This document shows positions 6,353-9,927 of a DNA stretch of 9,927 bases, piece after piece. Each line of letters opens with the position of its first letter. Positions within the stretch are counted from its first letter, which is position 1. The position numbers and the translations under genes were made by a program. The DNA lies in NCBI GenBank assembly GCA_964484395.1, contig CAZAFM010000081.1:1-9927 (forward strand), in the 5' to 3' direction. This DNA comes from CAZAFM01 sp964484395. GTDB taxonomy: Bacteria; Campylobacterota; Campylobacteria; Campylobacterales; CAZAFM01. The notes below the pieces were generated by a model, which worked only from the letters and a program-made list of their open reading frames with translations, searched no databases and was not told the DNA's origin.

Positions 6353-6795
6353 TTACTTTTCAAAAATCTCTTTAGTCTTAGTGTGTCGGTACTCAAACAT
6401 ATGTTTCAAATCCTTATAAACAAGATTGCTAAGTGAGGCACCAAGAATCCCAAATGGAAGCTCATATTCTATAATATCACACATCTGCACACCATCTTCT
6501 ACCTCTTTAAACTCATGCTTATGCTCCCACTTTTTAAAAGGTGACTTTAGTGCAGTATCTACAAGAAGGCTAGGGGGCTTTAGGGTTGAGACTTGAACCT
6601 CCCAGAGTTGCGGGATAAGCCATTTTGTAGCTTTTAGCTTCACTATATCCCCTCTTTTAGAGGCGGGTCAAGCTCTAAGATTTCAACCTTTGTGTTTGGA
6701 GGTGAGATTTTGCTGATATTGTTTGTATCTGTATGAAATGCAAACAACTCATCTATATTACACTTTATGATTGAGCATTTATTAAAAACTGGCAT
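6353..6795 (-). pseudogene. SRPBCC (START-like ligand-binding) protein gene, frameshifted
   Basis: Two overlapping frames make one SRPBCC-family protein of about 147 residues. The 5' part (from ATG 6795) reads MPVFNKCSIIKCNIDELFAF, then NISKISPPNTKVEILELDPPLKEGI, and stops at TAG 6645-6643. The 3' part continues in the next frame with KLKATKW, then KWEHKHEFKEVEDGVQMCDIIEYELPFGILG, then a helix ending TKEIFEK. The full order, including the H-x-F-x-E and D-x-x-x-Y-x-L-P-F-G signature, is that of the cyclase/dehydrase-like SRPBCC proteins. One extra G in the GGGG run (plus-strand CCCC, 6649-6652) would restore E-G-D-I-V-K-L and join the frames. I chose ATG 6795 because GAGGA (6804-6800) precedes it; the upstream in-frame ATG at 6825 has no Shine-Dalgarno. 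The cause could be a real lesion, a sequencing error or, less likely, slippage. Confidence 0.8.
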
Positions 6796-6871
6796 GTAAT
6801 CCTCTTTTTTGTAGTTTGATCTCATCTATTCTACAACTAATTAGCTTTATTATGGATTTTAATAACTTTTA

Positions 6872-6914
6872 TATTATACGATTTTTGTTATAATCGTTCA
6901 GTGTATTATACGAT
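6872..6914. promoter_or_regulatory. Divergent promoter region with direct repeats
   Basis: TATTATACGAT occurs twice (6872-6882 and 6904-6914), with a related TTATAATCG (6888-6896) between the copies. The plus strand has a perfect extended -10, TGTTATAAT (6886-6894), for the ATPase gene, with a start near 6901. Each 11-mer repeat contains TATAAT on the minus strand (6878-6873 and 6910-6905), pointing toward the SRPBCC gene. The second repeat lies in the ATPase leader just before AAGGA (6915-6919). It could be an autoregulatory operator or simply stacked -10 elements. Confidence 0.5.
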
Positions 6915-6926
6915 AAGGAAAAATAG

Positions 6927-8132
6927 GTGAAAACTTTACTAAACGATCTATTTGAACTATCAAATAGAAAAATCAAAAATCAAAAATTTACCTATCACCG
7001 ATTTTTGCATCACAAGATAGTAGATAGTAGCTCTAGATTTAGTGGCATATATGGTTCAAGGGGTGTGGGTAAGACAACACTTCTGCTACAGGTAGCAGAC
7101 TCTCTTGGGCTACATAGTGATGAGATTCTCTATATATCTTGTGATCACCCTTTGCTCTCAACCGTCTCTCTTTTTGATCTAGTGCATGAGTTTGTCAAGT
7201 ATGGGGGTAGATGTATCTTGATAGATGAGCTACATGAGGCTACAAACTTTGAACAAGAGCTTAAAAGTATTTATGATTTTTTGGATATTAGGGTGCTTTT
7301 TTCAGGTTCTAGTGCTTTGAAGCTTACAAACCCATCCTTTACAAGGCGATATGGGATGTATCATCTGCCTATACTATCTTTTAGAGAGTTTTTAGAGCTT
7401 AGTTTGGGTTTAGAGCTTAAAGCCTATCTTTTTGAAGAAATTTTAGATTCTCATGTAGATATAGCTAATAGCATTTTATAAGAAATCAGAGATGAGAGGA
7501 TTTTAAAGCACTTTGAAAACTATCTAGAAATAGGGGCTTATCCATTCTACTTTGAAAATAAAGAGAGATATAACCAGATGGTTCTTGATACTATTAACAC
7601 TATCTTGTACAGTGATCTTGGCTCTATCTATGGTGTGAGTGGTGAGAAGATTGTCGCACTCAAAAAACTTCTAATATCTATATGTGGCTCAAACCCACTT
7701 GAGCTAAGCATAGAGAGGTTAGCACAAAAAGTAGGAATATCTAAAGCCACACTATATAAATACATAGAGCAGCTCCACAAAGCAGAGCTACTAAGACATA
7801 TAATATATGATGGAAAAAGATATAAATCTATGCAAAAACCTGACAAACTCTATCTTGCCAATACGACACTATTTACCACTCTATGTATGGATAAAAACAT
7901 AGGAACTATAAGAGAGAGTTTTTTTGCATCTCAAGTAAGTCAAAAGTCATCTATTTACTATGTTGATATGGGTGATTTTTTGATAGATGAGAAGTATATA
8001 GTAGAAATAGGTGGTCAAAACAAAGGATTTGAACAGATAAAAAATATACCTAATAGTTATGTGTTTGCAGATGGTATAGAGGTAGGCTATAAAAACAAAA
8101 TTCCTTTATGGCTATGTGGGTTTTTGTATTAA
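6927..8132 (+). pseudogene. AAA ATPase with DUF4143-type C-terminus, split by an in-frame TAA
   Basis: The frame runs for 401 sense-length codons and is broken only by TAA at codon 185 (7479-7481). Both halves belong to one protein. Walker A is GSRGVGKTT (43-51), Walker B is ILIDE (97-101), a sensor-like strand is FSGSSA (125-130), and then come RR (140-141) and LPILSFREFLEL (147-158). After the stop there is EIRDERILKHFENYLEIGAY, then a winged-helix segment LSIERLAQKVGISKATLYKYIEQL (about 260-283). The end has the DFLID...YIVEIGGQNKG region (about 350-367), resembling the DUF4143 nuclease-like fold. Total length is normal for the family, so one substitution (such as AAA or CAA to TAA) explains the break. 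The start is GTG 6927, with AAGGA 7 nt upstream. Such ATPases are common accessory genes of unclear role. If not repaired or read through, only the 184-residue ATPase half is made. Confidence 0.85.
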
Positions 8133-8225
8133 TATGCCCGCCTGCATAGTTAAGGAGATAAAACTACAAGCAAAGCTCACTTAATGAGAGTCTTAGAGGA
8201 AAATATAAGTATTTAAAAGATTTTA

Positions 8226-8234
8226 GTATAAAAT
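8226..8234 (+). promoter_or_regulatory. Putative -10 box for the lipoprotein gene
   Basis: GTATAAAAT contains TATAAA (8227-8232) or TAAAAT (8229-8234), 23-30 nt before the ATG at 8258, within an AT-rich upstream region. The 125 nt between the ATPase and the lipoprotein otherwise hold no convincing gene. A 9-nt direct repeat, GAGAGTCTT, is present at 8186-8194 and 8248-8256; the second copy overlaps the ribosome-binding region (AGAGAG, 8247-8252). Confidence 0.45.
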
Positions 8235-8257
8235 AACACAAAAAAAAGAGAGTCTTG

Positions 8258-8656
8258 ATGAAGAGTTTTTTAAAGATTGCGACAGTTGGTTTACTAAGTG
8301 TTCTATTGTTAGCTGGTTGTAGAACTGCTACTTTACAGAATGTCGAACATCAAAATGTAGTTGCGAACAAAAAAGTAACACTAGATGAAGTAGGTGATGC
8401 TGTAGTTAGAGCCGGGACAGGTCTTGGATGGGTCATGAAGAAGAAAAAGCCTGGACACATAGTTGGTTCACTTTTTCTAAGAGGTCATGTTGCTGTAGTT
8501 GATATCACTTATGATACAAAAGAGTACAGTATCAACTATAACAGAAGTGAAAATCTAAAGTATAATCCTGAAGACAAAACTATTCATAAAAACTATAATG
8601 GCTGGATTAAAAACCTAAATAGTGCTATTATGTCTCAGCTCTCAGCTCTTCAGTAG
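8258..8656 (+). CDS. Small lipoprotein of a widespread uncharacterised family
   Basis: A 132-residue protein with a type II signal peptide: MKSFLK, hydrophobic IATVGLLSVLLL, and lipobox LAGC with the lipidated cysteine at C21. The residue after it is arginine, not aspartate, which favours outer-membrane sorting. The mature part has a TLDEVGDAVVRAGTGLGWVM helix and then strands SLFLRGHVAVVDITYDTKEYSINY. It ends with SENLKYNPEDKTIHKNYNGWIKNLNSAI, a pattern seen in many proteobacterial hypothetical lipoproteins that contain an IHRNYN-W-like segment. A TTG at 8255 lies directly before the ATG at 8258; I prefer the ATG, with AGAGAG 5 nt upstream. It has its own promoter, and a hairpin follows it. 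Function is unknown. Confidence 0.88.
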   Translation: MKSFLKIATVGLLSVLLLAGCRTATLQNVEHQNVVANKKVTLDEVGDAVVRAGTGLGWVMKKKKPGHIVGSLFLRGHVAVVDITYDTKEYSINYNRSENLKYNPEDKTIHKNYNGWIKNLNSAIMSQLSALQ

Positions 8657-8665
8657 GTATAAGCC

Positions 8666-8686
8666 TTAGCACCTTTTGGGTGCTAA
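8666..8686. terminator. Stem-loop between the lipoprotein and the CcdA-like gene
   Basis: TTAGCACC (8666-8673), loop TTTTG, GGTGCTAA (8679-8686) make a perfect 8-bp stem between two convergent genes, 10 nt after the lipoprotein stop and just before the minus-strand stop at 8689. No long U tract follows on either strand, so termination efficiency is uncertain. Confidence 0.55.
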
Positions 8687-8688
8687 AC

Positions 8689-8874
8689 TTACCCACAACA
8701 CTTCATAAAAGTATTGCCATCTTCAACTCTTTTATTATACTCTTCTATTGCCTCTTTGCTCTCTTCTTTCCATAGATGCTCTTTTTGAGAGCGAAGCTTA
8801 TTTTCCAATGCTTTTTCTAGGCATTCAGAAAGGTTTATATTGCGCATTGTATATGGTTGAGTATGCAAAGTCAA
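8689..8874 (-). CDS. CcdA-like antitoxin, orphan and probably degenerate
   Basis: The segment INLSECLEKALENKLRSQKEHLWKEESKEAIEEYNKRVEDGNTF matches the core of CcdA-family antitoxins, which have a similar INLS...LEKAL...W-EEN-EAI-AYN-RVE-G-F pattern. In those proteins an N-terminal ribbon-helix-helix region binds the operator and the C-terminal tail wraps the CcdB toxin. Here the N-terminus is short. The first strand may survive as NLTLHT, with only TTG (8874) or a later ATG (8847) to start it, and neither has a Shine-Dalgarno. The frame is open upstream only to 8895. The C-terminal tail after GNTF is MKCCG instead of the family's usual SDGLRSF-like end. No CcdB-like gene is adjacent. I read it as a decaying solitary antitoxin; a short functional protein is possible. 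Confidence 0.5.
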   Translation of the reverse strand: MTLHTQPYTMRNINLSECLEKALENKLRSQKEHLWKEESKEAIEEYNKRVEDGNTFMKCCG

Positions 8875-8893
8875 GTTTCTGTTTTGAAAATTA

Positions 8894-8919
8894 TGCTAAA
8901 ATACATACAGTCAGTATGT
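8894..8919 (+). promoter_or_regulatory. Extended -10 plus 17-bp palindromic operator candidate
   Basis: TGCTAAAAT (8894-8902) is an extended -10. It is followed at once by the perfect palindrome ACATAC-AGTCA-GTATGT (8903-8919), which covers the expected start site (about 8909) of the protease-like gene. The symmetry and length resemble operators of TetR-type repressors. It could equally serve the divergent CcdA-like gene, whose start lies about 30-55 bp away. No regulator gene is adjacent. Confidence 0.5.
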
Positions 8920-8941
8920 TCACACTACTCAAGGAGTAAAA

Positions 8942-9322
8942 ATGGGGCTAATACAAGCAGATATTACACTTAAAAATCCCAGACTAACCCAAATGAACTC
9001 ACTAGTTACACAATGTCTTGTAGATACTGGTGCACTGCATCTATGTATCCCTGAGCATATCAAGATACAACTTGAGCTAGATGAGCAGGATAAAAAAGAG
9101 GTAACGCTTGCTGATGGGTCTAGAAAACTAGTTCCTTATGTAGGACCTATAGAGATTGGATTTAAAAACAGAAAGGGTTTTGTTGGTGCTTTGGTGATGG
9201 GTGATGAAGTGCTACTGGGTGCTATTCCTATGGAAGATATGGATCTTGTAGTGATACCTAGTAAAAGAGTGCTAGATGTAAACCCTTTAAATCCAAATAT
9301 TTCCGCATCATTGGCTAAATAA
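8942..9322 (+). CDS. Small retropepsin-like (clan AA) aspartic protease family protein
   Basis: A 126-residue protein with the single-domain retropepsin-like layout. The catalytic motif is LVDTGA (27-31, D28 as nucleophile-activating residue). Next come LHLCIPEHIKIQLEL and a flap-like V-T-L-A-D-G-S (54-60). A hydrophobic strand YVGPIEIGF precedes the second conserved motif VLLGAIPMEDMDLVV (90-104), corresponding to the family's LLG...L motif. Such proteins act as homodimers, each supplying one Asp; substrates of the bacterial versions are mostly unknown. No signal peptide or membrane segment is seen, so it is cytoplasmic. The start ATG 8942 has a strong AAGGAG (8931-8936) with 5 nt of spacing. 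A palindrome at the transcription start suggests tight control. It sits between a CcdA-like antitoxin and a RelE/ParE toxin module. Confidence 0.85.
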   Translation: MGLIQADITLKNPRLTQMNSLVTQCLVDTGALHLCIPEHIKIQLELDEQDKKEVTLADGSRKLVPYVGPIEIGFKNRKGFVGALVMGDEVLLGAIPMEDMDLVVIPSKRVLDVNPLNPNISASLAK

Positions 9323-9343
9323 TAAAGTGCACCTCTAAAATTG

Positions 9344-9372
9344 TTTACATATTTTGTAACGAATGCTATAAT
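9344..9372 (+). promoter_or_regulatory. Near-consensus sigma-70 promoter of the toxin-antitoxin pair
   Basis: TTTACA (9344-9349), a spacer of exactly 17 bp, and TATAAT (9367-9372) preceded by TGC give one mismatch to the full -35/-10 consensus plus an extended -10. The start site would be near 9379, about 22 nt before the ATG at 9401. It is the strongest promoter in the window, as expected for an autorepressed toxin-antitoxin operon. A short palindrome, TGATCA (9373-9378), lies between -10 and +1. Confidence 0.7.
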
Positions 9373-9400
9373 TGATCACTATTTTCAAAGAGGTGGTGTA

Positions 9401-9601
9401 ATGAGTAGAGTTGAGGAAATTCAAACAGCAATAAAATCACTAGCACACGATGAGTATGTTGAGCTAATGGCATGGATTTATAAAAAAGATTGGGATAAAT
9501 GGGATAAGGAGATTGAGCGCGACTCTAATTCTGGAAAACTTGACTTTTTAATAAATGAGGCAATAGATGCTAAGAAAGATAGTTTGTTAAAAGATATTTG
9601 A
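9401..9601 (+). CDS. Type II antitoxin, addiction module component
   Basis: A 66-residue protein matching a common antitoxin family found upstream of RelE/ParE toxins: MSRVEEIQTAIKSLAHDEYVEL, then a WIYKKDWDKWDKEIERDSNSGKLDFLINEAIDAK core. The tryptophan-rich DW-KWD-(E/Q)IE-D...GKLDFL signature is diagnostic. The N-terminal part likely forms the dimer and operator-contact region, and the C-terminal part masks the toxin. The frame extends upstream to 9341, but that stretch contains the promoter. The ATG at 9401 has AGAGGTGG upstream and gives the usual length. It overlaps the toxin gene by one base (TGATG), which couples their translation. Confidence 0.88.
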   Translation: MSRVEEIQTAIKSLAHDEYVELMAWIYKKDWDKWDKEIERDSNSGKLDFLINEAIDAKKDSLLKDI

Positions 9602-9852
9602 TGCACAAGGCTACACCTAGATTCTGGGATTGTTTAGGCTCACTTCCATTATCTGCTCAAAAAGTAGCAAAAAAGAACTATAAACTCATTAAAGAAAACC
9701 CTAGGCATCCATCTCTGCATTTTATAAAAGTTGGAGAATTCTGGTCAGTTAGAGCTAGTATAACCCCTAGAGCTCTTGCTGTCAAGGATGGCAAGCTGTA
9801 TATCTCGGTGTGGATTGGCACCCACGAAGAGTATGAGTACCTTATCAAATAA
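9601..9852 (+). CDS. RelE/ParE-family toxin
   Basis: An 83-residue basic protein with the RelE/ParE-superfamily pattern in the subgroup ending in W-I-G-T-H-x-E-Y. It has PRFWDCLGSLPLSAQKVAKKNYKLIKENPRHPSLHFIKV (helices then the first strand), VRASITPRAL (R51 and R58, candidate functional arginines), LYISVWIGTHEEYEYLI (68-82). Relatives cleave ribosome-bound mRNA (RelE/HigB) or poison gyrase (ParE), and the sequence does not decide between these. A TTG at 9598 directly precedes the ATG at 9601; the ATG overlapping the antitoxin TGA fits better. The reading frame is intact, so the pair should be active. Confidence 0.87.
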   Translation: MHKATPRFWDCLGSLPLSAQKVAKKNYKLIKENPRHPSLHFIKVGEFWSVRASITPRALAVKDGKLYISVWIGTHEEYEYLIK

Positions 9853-9869
9853 TTGCACCAAAAGACTCT

Positions 9870-9927
9870 CTATCCACAAAACTTCACCAGCATATCTATC
9901 TTCTTCCTTGTATCCTTTACAAAGTAG
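9870..9927 (-). CDS. Possible C-terminal tail of a minus-strand gene (partial)
   Basis: From the right edge leftward, one minus-strand frame reads YFVKDTRKKIDMLVKFCG and stops at TAG (9872-9870). The residue mix looks like a real protein end, and the stop comes 17 nt after the convergent toxin gene. Only 18 codons are visible and another minus frame is open across the same bases, so this is weak. Confidence 0.28.
   Translation of the reverse strand, partial: YFVKDTRKKIDMLVKFCG

Noticed and set aside
8134..8184. 16-codon ORF just after the ATPase gene
   Set aside because: It has no Shine-Dalgarno and is too short to distinguish from chance.
8186..9870. 9-mer GAGAGTCTT at 8186-8194, 8248-8256 and inverted at 9862-9870 as possible mobile-element ends
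   Set aside because: Nine bases is short, the copies do not bound a transposase or a coherent unit, and the second overlaps a ribosome-binding region; chance is adequate.
9853..9927. Continuation of the toxin frame beyond its TAA to the window edge
   Set aside because: The toxin ends at its family-typical WIGTHEEYEYLIK, and the continuation resembles no known domain.

Overview
The window looks like chromosomal DNA of a campylobacterotal (epsilonproteobacterial) organism of the Sulfurimonas/Sulfurovum/Sulfuricurvum type. This is inferred from the AT-rich base composition, the A/T-ending codons and AGA arginines, the HP0495-like DUF493 protein, extended -10 promoters (TGnTAtaaT-like) with weak -35 boxes, and a sigma-54 type promoter. 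No rRNA, tRNA, CRISPR array or transposase is visible.

Left part (1-3414). The 3' end of an EAL-HDOD signalling protein faces a minus-strand gene for an acidic protein with two EF-hand loops set in a repeated helical unit. That gene has a near-consensus sigma-54 promoter. Divergent from it is a redoxin-fold protein whose stop codon abuts that of a minus-strand DUF493 protein. The DUF493 gene is in turn divergent from an exported, cysteine-rich DUF4232 protein, with two abutting palindromes between them.

Middle part (3415-6262). A leader of about 150 nt with four consecutive hairpins precedes a DEAD-box RNA helicase. The helicase overlaps by one base a PLP-dependent enzyme of the ACC deaminase/D-cysteine desulfhydrase family. 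A long inverted repeat lies at the junction with a convergent small gene of unknown function.

Right part (6263-9927). This has the character of an accessory region. It holds an SRPBCC gene broken by a one-base frameshift and, divergent from it across a repeat-containing promoter region, a DUF4143-type ATPase broken by one in-frame TAA. A small lipoprotein follows, then an orphan and probably degenerate CcdA-like antitoxin, a small retropepsin-like aspartic protease with a 17-bp palindrome at its predicted transcription start, and an intact antitoxin/RelE-ParE toxin pair under an almost perfect promoter. The last bases may be the tail of a minus-strand gene.

I see no clearly new multi-gene system. 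The observations most worth checking are the sigma-54-driven EF-hand repeat protein, the multi-hairpin helicase leader, the two single-lesion broken genes on either side of one promoter region, and the palindrome-controlled small aspartic protease beside antitoxin genes.
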